Shown piece by piece: positions 52,921 to 60,776 of a stretch of 64,000 nt of DNA (its first letter is position 1; every line of letters begins with the position of its first letter). This stretch comes from Streptomyces sp. CBMA152. Its GTDB lineage: Bacteria; Actinomycetota; Actinomycetes; Streptomycetales; Streptomycetaceae. Position numbers and translations under genes: made by a program. The stretch is from NCBI RefSeq assembly GCF_014596475.1, contig NZ_MECJ01000002.1, forward strand, positions 558,001-622,000, read 5' to 3'. The notes under the pieces are model-generated. The model did not search any database. It was not told where the DNA came from and was given only the letters and a program-made list of their open reading frames with translations.

Positions 52921-53829
52921 ATGCCCCTGTCCCCGCGTGTGCCCGATCTGCCGGCCCTCGACCTGCTGCTCAGCGTGATCGAGCTGGGGAGCCTGGGCCG
53001 GGCCGCCGCGGCGCACGGCATCAGCCAGCCCTCGGCCAGCTCCCGGATCCGCTATCTGGAGAAGCTGGTCGGCATGCCCGTACTGGAGCGCACCACGCTC
53101 GGCTCCAGGCCCACCCCGGCGGGCGCGCTGATCGCGGAGTGGGCGCAGACCGTCGTCGACGCGGCGCGGCGCCTGGACGCGGGGATCGGCACGCTGCGCG
53201 ACCAGCGCGACTCGCAGCTGCACGTGGCCGCCAGCCAGACCGTAGCCGAGTACCTGTTCCCCACGTGGCTGATGGCGCTGCGGGCCCGGGCGCCGCAGAC
53301 CACCGTCGCGCTGGAGGCGGGCAACTCGACCGAGGTCGGCGAGGCGGTCCTGGCGGGGCGCGCGGAGATCGGCTTCATCGAGAGCCCGCGCGCCCCCAAG
53401 GGCCTGGAGAGCCGCCCGGTGGCGCGGGACCGGCTGCTCGTGGTGGTGGCGCCGGGCCACCCCTGGGCGCGGCGCGGCACGCTCACGGCCGACGAGCTGG
53501 CGGCGACCGCGCTGATCATGCGGGAGGCCGGTTCCGGTACGCGTATCTCGTTGGAGCGGGCGCTCGCAGCGCAGGTGCCCGGCCGGAAGCCCACGCCTTT
53601 GCTGGAGCTGTCCTCCACCACGGCCATCAAGACCGCGACGGCGGGCGGGATCGGGCCCACGGTGCTCAGCTCGCTGGCGGTGGAGGCCGAACTGGCCGCC
53701 GGGACGCTGAAGGCGGTGCCCGTGTCCGGCTTCGAGGCGGGACGCACGCTGCGGGCGGTGTGGCCCAGGGGCCGGCGGCCGGTCGGCCCGGCCCGTGACC
53801 TCTACGCGATCGCCCACCATGAAGCTTAA
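52921..53829 (+). CDS. LysR-family transcriptional regulator
   Basis: A 302-residue regulator with an N-terminal winged HTH (LDLLLSVIELGSLGRAAAAHG then SQPSASSRIRYLEKLVG) and a C-terminal periplasmic-binding-like effector domain. TAGAGT stands 6 nt before the ATG, so translation is probably leaderless. It is 57 bp after the permease and may regulate a nearby or distant target; no divergent partner is present. Confidence 0.9.
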   Translation: MPLSPRVPDLPALDLLLSVIELGSLGRAAAAHGISQPSASSRIRYLEKLVGMPVLERTTLGSRPTPAGALIAEWAQTVVDAARRLDAGIGTLRDQRDSQLHVAASQTVAEYLFPTWLMALRARAPQTTVALEAGNSTEVGEAVLAGRAEIGFIESPRAPKGLESRPVARDRLLVVVAPGHPWARRGTLTADELAATALIMREAGSGTRISLERALAAQVPGRKPTPLLELSSTTAIKTATAGGIGPTVLSSLAVEAELAAGTLKAVPVSGFEAGRTLRAVWPRGRRPVGPARDLYAIAHHEA

Positions 53830-53947
53830 CCAGGGGGCATAGAAACGTTCTATGGGTCCATCGATCCGTTGCCGCTACCGGCGGGGAACGGACAGACGCA
53901 GGGTGTGAGTGACAAGGAAGTCACCGAACCCGAAGAAGCTGGACACC

Positions 53948-54109
53948 ATGTACACCCTCCTCTTCCTGCTGATCGCCCTGTGCGTGGTCGCGGTACTGCG
54001 CGACTGGCCGCGCCGGGCCCGGCTGCTGATGTGGTCGTCGACGCTGGCGCTGTCCTTCATCGCCTTCCTCCCGCACGTCATCGACCACAGCTACCAGCTG
54101 GCCTTCTGA
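53948..54109 (+). CDS. Small membrane protein upstream of dsbB-like gene
   Basis: A 53-residue peptide with two short hydrophobic segments (YTLLFLLIALCVVAVL and LMWSSTLALSFIAFLP) and a conserved-looking HVIDHSYQ end. It lies 13 bp before the DsbB-like gene, so they are probably co-transcribed. Function not recognised. A GTG at 53909 in frame is an alternative start. Confidence 0.65.
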   Translation: MYTLLFLLIALCVVAVLRDWPRRARLLMWSSTLALSFIAFLPHVIDHSYQLAF

Positions 54110-54122
54110 GGAGGACCCCGCC

Positions 54123-54761
54123 ATGAACACCGCCACCGCCACCGTGACCCGTACCCCCGTCACCGAGGCCGGGCTCTCCAACAAGCTCGGCCTGCTCTTC
54201 GCCAACCTGTACGTGCTCGGCATGTGCGCCACCATCGGCGGCGCCTACATCTTCCAGTTCGGGCTGTGGGAGTACCCCTGCCCCATGTGCCTGCTCCAGC
54301 GCATGTTCATGCTGCTCAGCGCGCTGGGCCCGGCTCTCGTCGTGTACCGCTCGCGCAAGGGCGCGGTCAGCAGCCAGGACAACGCCTCTGGCTGGGGCTG
54401 GGCCCTGGTGTGCGCCCTGCTCGGCAGCACCGTCTCCATCGCCCAGGTCCTGATGCACATCGTGCCCCCGGACGCCGGTTACGCCGGTGCCCTGTTCGGC
54501 CTGCACCTGTACACCTGGGCCGCCATCACCTTCGGCGCGGCCGTCCTGGCCGCCGGGATCAACCTGGTGCTGGTCCACCGGTCCGAGCCGCTCGACGCCG
54601 GAGTCGCCTCGCCCGCCCTGCGCCGCATCGGCTCCTTCACCCTGGCGGTGCTGGTCTTCTTCGCGGTCAGCAACCTCGTCGCCTGCTTCTTCCTGCAGGG
54701 CTTCCACTGGCAGATGAGCGGCGACCCCACCAGCTACGCCTTCTTCTCGGATCTGTTCTGA
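54123..54761 (+). CDS. DsbB-like disulfide-bond formation protein
   Basis: A 212-residue protein with four to five membrane helices and a CPMC redox pair in LWEYPCPMCLLQRMFML, the DsbB/VKOR-like signature. The second periplasmic Cys pair of E. coli DsbB is not evident (only a Cys in LVACFFLQGFHW), so its electron path may differ. GAGGACCCC precedes the ATG. It probably reoxidises a thioredoxin-fold protein using quinone. Confidence 0.82.
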   Translation: MNTATATVTRTPVTEAGLSNKLGLLFANLYVLGMCATIGGAYIFQFGLWEYPCPMCLLQRMFMLLSALGPALVVYRSRKGAVSSQDNASGWGWALVCALLGSTVSIAQVLMHIVPPDAGYAGALFGLHLYTWAAITFGAAVLAAGINLVLVHRSEPLDAGVASPALRRIGSFTLAVLVFFAVSNLVACFFLQGFHWQMSGDPTSYAFFSDLF

Positions 54762-54784
54762 GCCCGAAAGGCAGCCCGTACGAA

Positions 54785-54816
54785 GGGCCCCGACCGCGAA
54801 GGCGGCCGGGGCCCCG
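54785..54816 (+). terminator. Rho-independent-type hairpin
   Basis: GGGCCCCGACCGC and GCGGCCGGGGCCCC form a strong GC hairpin 25 bp after the DsbB-like stop. There is no T-run, as is usual in Streptomyces. Confidence 0.7.
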
Positions 54817-55057
54817 TCGTACCGAGATGCGACGGGGACGTGGGCGGCGCACGATGGACGAGGACGTCTGAGCACGAGCGTGGAACGAGCTCGGCAGCGG
54901 CGACGGGCCGACGCCTTGGGGGCGGGTCGGCCGCGCGTCAGAGCGTCCGCCTCCAGATTGTGCACGGCTGCGGCGCGGGGGATTCCGGCGCGCCCCGATG
55001 ACCGGCCGCACGCGCCCCGGCGTCCCACACACCCAAGTGCGAGGAATGGGGAGAACC

Positions 55058-55963
55058 ATGAGGAAATCCCTGGTGGCCGTACTTGCCGCAGCCACTTCCG
55101 CGACGGCCGTCCTGCTGGCCGGTCCGGTGACGCCCGCGACTGCCACTTCGTCGTACTGCGACCGGACGACGCCGAGCACCTCGATCCTGTTCTACAACGC
55201 CGACAGCGGCTCGGCCGCCACCGGCACCCTCTCCGCCGGCCAATGGCAGCAGAAGGCGGAGTTCGACCTCCCGACCGGCTACACGCACGCGGCGGCGAGC
55301 CGCGACTCGGTGGTGCTGTACAACAAGGACACCGGGGCAGGAGAAGTCGGCACCCTCACGGGCGGGCGGTACCAGCGCCACCAGTCCTTCGACGACTTCT
55401 CCACGGGCTGGACCTTCATCGAAGCGTCCGGCGACTCCGTGGTCTTCTACAACGGGGACACCGGCCACGGCGTCACAGGCACCCTCAAGCACGGTGTATA
55501 CCGACAGGTGCGCGTGTACGACAACTTCAGCACGGGCTGGCAGACCATGGCCGCCTCGTGCGACACGTTGCTCTCCGCGGCCAGGCACGGGGGCGACGTC
55601 CCCTGGAGCAACGTGGGTTACGGGACCCTCAAGAACGGCGTCTACACGGACACCGGCAGCATCCCGAGAGCCGATTTCCTGGGGGATCTGACCGCGACCA
55701 AGGATTCCGTGCTGTCCTTGGCGAAGGCCGGTGGCGCACTCGAATTCCGGGTGTCCAAGGCGACCGACGGCTCGGGCATCGCCTTCAACAAGATCGGCAC
55801 CTCCGGCATCTGGGAGAAGGTGGGCCGGACCTCGGACAGCCTGTTCTTCTACAAGAACGACGGGACCGCCTGGACGTCGACGCTCGTCAACGGCGCCTAC
55901 ACCAACGTGGGTTCGCTCGCCCAGGTCTCCTCGGGCTGGACGCTCATCGCGGGCGGCGTCTGA
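55058..55963 (+). CDS. Secreted repeat protein, possible beta-propeller
   Basis: A 301-residue exported protein. Signal peptide SLVAVLAAATSATAVLLAG with an Ala-x-Ala-type site near ATATS. The mature part has five to six repeats of about 45 residues with the pattern (hydrophobic)-L/V-FYN-x-D-(T/S)-G-x(2-4)-GTL-x-G-x-Y/W..., for example SILFYNADSGSAATGTL, VVLYNKDTGAGEVGTL, VVFYNGDTGHGVTGTL and SLFFYKNDGTAWTSTL. This pattern suggests a small beta-propeller or tachylectin-like lectin. The ATG at 55058 has GGGGAGA upstream. Possible role: binding glycans at the surface; not established. Confidence 0.75.
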   Translation: MRKSLVAVLAAATSATAVLLAGPVTPATATSSYCDRTTPSTSILFYNADSGSAATGTLSAGQWQQKAEFDLPTGYTHAAASRDSVVLYNKDTGAGEVGTLTGGRYQRHQSFDDFSTGWTFIEASGDSVVFYNGDTGHGVTGTLKHGVYRQVRVYDNFSTGWQTMAASCDTLLSAARHGGDVPWSNVGYGTLKNGVYTDTGSIPRADFLGDLTATKDSVLSLAKAGGALEFRVSKATDGSGIAFNKIGTSGIWEKVGRTSDSLFFYKNDGTAWTSTLVNGAYTNVGSLAQVSSGWTLIAGGV

Positions 55964-56018
55964 CCTGCGCGCCGTTCGGGTGGCGATGGGGCACATCGCG
56001 CCGCGACAGCCGCCTCCT

Positions 56019-56315
56019 TCAGCGGGTCACCACGGTGAAAACCGGATAGATCTTCGGCTGCGGGCTCTCGACGCCGAGTTCTTGCAGGATCGGAACGATG
56101 GTCTTGCCGAATTCCTGGAACGCCTCCTCCGATTCCCATACGTCGACGACGAGCCAGCCGTCGGGAGTGGGGGCGGCGGTGTGCGAGATGAGACCGGCCA
56201 CCGGCCAGTCCGCCGGGGTCTTCACGGGGCCGGGCCGGCCGGCGACCTTCTCCGCGCTCTGCTCGTACTGGGCCTGGGTCATCCCTGGGACATCGAAGAC
56301 CGCGACGATTGCCAT
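56019..56315 (-). CDS. Dimeric alpha/beta-barrel-like protein
   Basis: A 98-residue protein (VVAVFDVPGMTQAQYEQ, HTAAPTPDGWLVVDVWESEEAFQEF). The length and strand-helix pattern fit the ABM/EthD dimeric alpha/beta-barrel group, which includes small oxygenases and isomerases. Specific function unknown. Start at the ATG at 56315. Confidence 0.75.
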   Translation of the reverse strand: MAIVAVFDVPGMTQAQYEQSAEKVAGRPGPVKTPADWPVAGLISHTAAPTPDGWLVVDVWESEEAFQEFGKTIVPILQELGVESPQPKIYPVFTVVTR

Positions 56316-56479
56316 GCTGAGCTCCCGGGCAGTGGAAAGGCTGACTCGTCGAGTCGACCATCCCGGTGGACCACCCGCACGCCGGCTGAGCCGAACGGTC
56401 CAGGGGCACCCGTTCACCTCCGCCGCGCCCGCCCCGTAACCGTGCACCCGCGCGGCTTGGGGCGGACGATGGAGGGACC

Positions 56480-58582
56480 ATGCGCGGGCGCCCCGAGAGG
56501 AGCGTGGGAGTGGTAGGCAGAGCAGCCGAACGGGCCGACCAGCCGAGGCCGACTGATGCGACGACGGCCGTGGGCGGGCTCCTTGACGTGCTGGGCGTGG
56601 CCGCGGTGGTCCTGGACGAGCGGGGCCGGATCGTGCTGTGGAGCCCGCAGGCCGAGGAACTGTTCGGCTTCAGCTCCCAGGAGGCGCTGGGCCGGCCCGC
56701 GGCCCAGGTGCTGGTGGAGGAGGAGCGGCAGCACGAGGTGCTTGAGCTGTTCGGCCGGGTGATGTCGGGGCACGGGCCGTGGGCCGGGGTGTTCCCGGTG
56801 CGGCACCGGGACGGACACATCCTGGGCGTGGAATTCCGCAACATGCGTCTTGAGGCCGAGGGTGGTCGCCTGTTCGCGCTGGGTATCGCCTCGAAGGAGA
56901 CGACACTGCGCCGGGTGGAGCGGGAGCTGGCGCTGTCCTCGCGGCTGGTGGGCCAGTCGCCGATCGGGCTCGCGGTGCTGGACACCGAGCTGCGGTACGT
57001 ACTGGTGAACGCGGCGCTTGAGGAGATCAACGGGATACCCGCCCGGGAACACCTCGGCCGCACCCCGAGCGAGATGCTGCCGCATCTGGACACCGAGGGG
57101 ATCGAGGCGCGGATGCGCGGGGTGCTGGCGTCCGGGGAGCCGATGCTGGACGAGTTCACCACCGGATACACACCGGCCGACCCGCACCACGAGCACGCCT
57201 GGAGCGCCTCGTTCTACCGGCTGGAGGACCAGGCCGGGCGGGTGATCGGGGTGGGGATCTCGGTGGTGGACGTCACCGATCAGCACGAGACGGCACGGGC
57301 CGCCGCACGCGCCCGGCGCCGACTGTCGCTGATCGCGGACGCCTCGATCCGGATCGGCACCACCCTCGACCTGGCCACCACCGCGCGCGAGCTCGCCGAC
57401 GTGGCCGTGCCCGAGGTCGCCGACATCGCCGCCGTCGACGTGCTGGACAGCGTCCTGGCCGGCTCCCCGCCCGGAAACGACACACGCGGAGTACGGTTCC
57501 GCGCCCTGGCGCTCACCTCCGCCCATCCGAGCGTCGCGGTCCAGGCCGCCGACCCGGTCGGAGACGTCGCCCTGTACGGAGTGCAACGGCTGGTCGCCCA
57601 GTGCGCTCGTACGGGCCGTCCAGTGCTGGTTCCTCGGGTGCACGGCACGGACTTCGCCCGTATCGCCCGTGACGCGGATGCCGCGGAGCTGCTCCAGCAG
57701 GCCGGGGTGCACTCCTACCTCGCCGTGCCGCTGATCGCCCGTGGGGAAGTCCTGGGCGCTCTCGACCTGAAGCGGGCCGACAACCCCACCGCGTTCGACA
57801 GCGACGACGTGCTGCTGGCCACCGAACTGGCGGCCCGGGCCGCCGTGTGCATCGACAACGCCCGCTGGTACCAGCAGCAGCGCCATGCCACCCTCGCCCT
57901 CCAGCGCCACCTGCTGCCGCCCCACCACACCACCGCGCCGCCCGGCCTCGCCATCGCCCACCGCTACCAGCCCGCCGTCGCCGCGGACGAGACCGGCGGC
58001 GACTGGTTCGACGCCATCCCGCTGCCCGGCGGGCACACCGTGCTCGTGGTCGGCGACGTCATGGGCTCCGGCATCACCGCCGCCGCCACCATGGGACAGC
58101 TGCGCACCAACACCCGTACCCTCGCCCGCCTCGGGCTCGCCCCCGACGAGGTGCTGACGCATCTGGACGAGACCACCCGCGACCTCGGCGAGGCCATGGC
58201 CACCTGCGTCCTCGCGCTCTACGACCCGCAGACCCGCCTGTGCCGGCTGGCCTGCGCCGGCCACCCACCGCCCGTCCTGGTCCGCGCGCACGGCCGACCG
58301 CACCTGATCGACCTCGACCCCGGCGCGCCGCTGGGCGTCGGCGGCGTCCCGTTCCGCACCACCGACCTGCGACTTCGGGCCGGGGACGACCTCGTCCTGT
58401 ACACCGACGGCCTCGTCGAAGTCCGTGACCAGGACATCGACCAACGCCTGGAAGCCCTCACCGACCTCCTCGCCGGCCCGCACCGGCCGCTGGAGGACAC
58501 CTGCGACCTGCTGCTCTCTGCCCTGCGCCGCCCCGACACGGCCGACGACGTCGCCTTGCTGATCGCCCGCGTCCTGCCCTGA
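56480..58582 (+). CDS. PAS-PAS-GAF-PP2C (SpoIIE-type) serine phosphatase
   Basis: A 700-residue protein. PAS 1 at about 30-140 (LGVAAVVLDERGRIVLWSPQAEELFG), PAS 2 at about 150-270 (PIGLAVLDTELRYVLVNAALEEI), GAF at about 280-460 and a PP2C/SpoIIE phosphatase at about 475-695 with metal-binding Asp in TGGDWFDAIPLPG and VVGDVMGSG, and LVLYTDGLVE. Such proteins dephosphorylate STAS anti-anti-sigma factors; the STAS protein at 27725 lacks the usual Ser. GGAGGG lies just before the ATG; a GTG at 56510 is possible. Confidence 0.9.
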   Translation: MRGRPERSVGVVGRAAERADQPRPTDATTAVGGLLDVLGVAAVVLDERGRIVLWSPQAEELFGFSSQEALGRPAAQVLVEEERQHEVLELFGRVMSGHGPWAGVFPVRHRDGHILGVEFRNMRLEAEGGRLFALGIASKETTLRRVERELALSSRLVGQSPIGLAVLDTELRYVLVNAALEEINGIPAREHLGRTPSEMLPHLDTEGIEARMRGVLASGEPMLDEFTTGYTPADPHHEHAWSASFYRLEDQAGRVIGVGISVVDVTDQHETARAAARARRRLSLIADASIRIGTTLDLATTARELADVAVPEVADIAAVDVLDSVLAGSPPGNDTRGVRFRALALTSAHPSVAVQAADPVGDVALYGVQRLVAQCARTGRPVLVPRVHGTDFARIARDADAAELLQQAGVHSYLAVPLIARGEVLGALDLKRADNPTAFDSDDVLLATELAARAAVCIDNARWYQQQRHATLALQRHLLPPHHTTAPPGLAIAHRYQPAVAADETGGDWFDAIPLPGGHTVLVVGDVMGSGITAAATMGQLRTNTRTLARLGLAPDEVLTHLDETTRDLGEAMATCVLALYDPQTRLCRLACAGHPPPVLVRAHGRPHLIDLDPGAPLGVGGVPFRTTDLRLRAGDDLVLYTDGLVEVRDQDIDQRLEALTDLLAGPHRPLEDTCDLLLSALRRPDTADDVALLIARVLP

Positions 58583-58612
58583 CTGAACGGGTCGCGCTGA
58601 CCACGTACTCGC

Positions 58613-59554
58613 TCACGGCGCCAGCACCAGGCGCCCCCGCAACCCGCCCTCCGCCAGCCGTCGATGGGCCTTCTCCGCATCGGCCAGTGGCAGGGTGTCC
58701 GCCACCCGCAGAGTGAGCTCTCCGCGCGCGGCCAGTTGCGCCAACCGTCCCAGCGCCGCCCCGTCCGCCGCGATCCAGACCGTCTGCACCCGGATCCCGC
58801 GCAGTCCCACCGGCACGTCCCCCGCCACCGAGACGAAGGCGCCCCGGTTGCGCACCGCGCCCAGCGCCCGGATCCCGAGCAGCGCAGCATCGAGCGCGCC
58901 ATCCACCCCACCCGGGACCAACTCCCGTACCGCCGCAGCCAGATCCGATACCTGACGGTCGATCACGAACTCCGCGCCCATCGCCCGCAGCCCGTCGTGG
59001 TCCGCCGCGCCCGCCACCGCCACGACCCGCAAGCCACGCTGACGGGCCGCCAGCTCCACCGCGAAGCCGCCCACCCCGCCCGCCGCACCCGTGACCAGCA
59101 GGCTTGCTCCGGCGGGCAGGTCCAGGAGGTCGAGCGCCTGGTCGGCCGTCAGTCCGTTCAACGGCAGAGTGGCCGCGGCGACCGGCGACAGCCCGGCGGG
59201 CAGCGGGGCCACCGCCGAGGCGTCAAGGACCAGCTGTTCCGCATACGTGCCGAGCGGCGCGTCCAGCCGGTCGCGCAGCCCGATGACCTGGTCTCCCACG
59301 GCGAAACCCTCGGCACCCGGGCCGAGTTCGGCGACCGTACCGGCAACATCCCAGCCGATGCCGACGGCCCCCGTCGGCGTGGGCATCAGTCCGAACTCGG
59401 CCAGCGCCCCCGACCGGGTCACCAGGTCCACCGGGTTCACCCCTGCCGCCGCCACCTCGATCCGCAGCTGCCCGGGCCCCGGGACCGGCACCGGCAGCTC
59501 GGCCAGCCACAACGCCTCGGGCCCGCCGAACTCCCGCACCACCACTGCTCGCAT
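58613..59554 (-). CDS. NADPH:quinone oxidoreductase-like zinc-independent dehydrogenase
   Basis: A 313-residue medium-chain reductase of the QOR type: VREFGGPEAL, VGIGWDVAGTVAELG, LLVTGAAGGVGGFAVELA (NADP Rossmann loop). Zinc-ligand Cys residues are absent. GGAG lies 7 nt before the ATG at 59554; a GTG at 59557 is possible. Divergent from the HxlR gene, with a perfect inverted repeat between them, so probably its target. A role in detoxifying quinones or electrophiles is likely. Confidence 0.88.
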   Translation of the reverse strand: MRAVVVREFGGPEALWLAELPVPVPGPGQLRIEVAAAGVNPVDLVTRSGALAEFGLMPTPTGAVGIGWDVAGTVAELGPGAEGFAVGDQVIGLRDRLDAPLGTYAEQLVLDASAVAPLPAGLSPVAAATLPLNGLTADQALDLLDLPAGASLLVTGAAGGVGGFAVELAARQRGLRVVAVAGAADHDGLRAMGAEFVIDRQVSDLAAAVRELVPGGVDGALDAALLGIRALGAVRNRGAFVSVAGDVPVGLRGIRVQTVWIAADGAALGRLAQLAARGELTLRVADTLPLADAEKAHRRLAEGGLRGRLVLAP

Positions 59555-59630
59555 CACCGAACTCCCCTCCTGGACACTCCTGTTGACCTGCTGCCACTAA
59601 CCTAAAGAGAGTTACGCTCTGCCAGGAAGA

Positions 59631-59648
59631 ACGCACTTCAGAGTGCGT
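59631..59648. promoter_or_regulatory. HxlR operator candidate
   Basis: ACGCACT and AGTGCGT, a perfect 7-bp inverted repeat with a 4-bp spacer, 26 bp before the HxlR ATG and 76 bp before the divergent oxidoreductase. Confidence 0.6.
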
Positions 59649-59673
59649 AGCGCACCCGGAGGAGAGCCCCGAC

Positions 59674-60078
59674 ATGGCCACCAGAACCGCCGCTGAGCAA
59701 CGCGCCGACGCCAAGCTGGTCTACGACGCCTACGTGGCCGAGTGCCCGACCCGCCACCTGCTCGACCGGATCAGCGACAAGTGGGTCAGCCTGCTGATCA
59801 ACGCCCTCGCCGAACAGCCGCAGCGTTACGCCGACCTGTCCCGCCGGGTCGCCGGAATCAGCCAGAAGATGCTCACCCAGACACTGCGCAACCTGGAGCG
59901 CGACGGCCTGGTCTCACGCACCGTCACCCCGGCGGTGCCGGTCCGGGTGGAGTACGCGCTCACCCCGCTCGGCCTGGGCCTGCTCCCGGTGATGCGGGCG
60001 ATCATGCACTGGGCGGAGACCAACATGGACGAGGTACTGGCCGCCCGCGCCGACTACGACGCGGCCAACGGCGCCTGA
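59674..60078 (+). CDS. HxlR-family regulator
   Basis: A 134-residue winged-helix protein with the family Cys near the N-terminus (VAECPTRHLLDRISDKWV), helix LSRRVAGISQKMLTQTLRNLERDGLV and wing. The Cys is placed as in quinone- or diamide-sensing HypR/QorR-type regulators, so it likely represses the divergent oxidoreductase until oxidised. GGAGGAG precedes the ATG. Confidence 0.9.
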   Translation: MATRTAAEQRADAKLVYDAYVAECPTRHLLDRISDKWVSLLINALAEQPQRYADLSRRVAGISQKMLTQTLRNLERDGLVSRTVTPAVPVRVEYALTPLGLGLLPVMRAIMHWAETNMDEVLAARADYDAANGA

Positions 60079-60275
60079 TGACCTACCGCAGGGTGACGGT
60101 CGCGTTCCGGTGAGCCGTGCCCGAACGCACTCCGGGCCGGGCCTCGGCTCCGCTGGTCGGCCACAGGAGCAGTCGCACGGTGAGAGGCATGCCAACCCCT
60201 GTCGCCCCACGTATTGTTGATGCTCCGTCACTTGTATGCTGCTGCCCCTGGTGCTGTGCACAGCGAACGGGGGCG

Positions 60276-60776
60276 ATGATGACCAATCTGCCGACCACGG
60301 TCGACGAACTCGGAAGTCTTGCCGAGGAGGGTGCCGTCGTCCTCGCCGGCGCCCTGGCCACGGGCGCGTTCGCCGTGGCGCGCGCGAGGATCGCCGGCAT
60401 GTTCCGACGGCTGGGTCCGGAGCAAGAGGCGGGCGCCGGGCGGCAGTTGGACGCCGACCAGGACCTGGTCCGCGATGCGGCGCCCGAGGAGCAGGACGAC
60501 GTCCGTCAGGACATCGCGCCCGTCTGGCGGCGCAGACTGGCGAACCTGCTCAGGGACTGCCCCGAGGTCGTGCCGGAGCTGCGCGAGTTGCTGGCAGCGG
60601 TCCGCGAGGCGCTGCCGGAGGAGCGCCAGGGCTGGGTGCAGACGATCGTGGCCCGCGACAACGCCACCGTCTACGGCGCACAGGGTGGGAACGTGATCCA
60701 CTATCAGGGCGCCTATGTACGCGAGGTGCCGCCCGCCGACAGGGATGCCACGGGCGACGGGCAGGCCGAGGTATGA
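60276..60776 (+). CDS. Small helical protein with C-terminal amyloid-like motif (possible effector)
   Basis: A 166-residue protein. It starts with an amphipathic or membrane-active helix (ELGSLAEEGAVVLAGALATGAFAVAR), continues with Arg/Leu/Glu-rich helices (VWRRRLANLLRDCPEVVPELRELL) and ends with a short Gly-rich segment, NATVYGAQGGNVIHYQGAY, before an acidic tail. All-alpha proteins with such C-terminal motifs are encoded next to NLR-like receptors in actinobacteria and cyanobacteria (the 'Bell' type of predicted effectors). Stop and next start overlap as ATGA. A GGGGG site precedes the tandem ATG at 60276/60279. The assignment rests on layout and motif; no direct evidence of toxicity. Confidence 0.6.
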   Translation: MMTNLPTTVDELGSLAEEGAVVLAGALATGAFAVARARIAGMFRRLGPEQEAGAGRQLDADQDLVRDAAPEEQDDVRQDIAPVWRRRLANLLRDCPEVVPELRELLAAVREALPEERQGWVQTIVARDNATVYGAQGGNVIHYQGAYVREVPPADRDATGDGQAEV

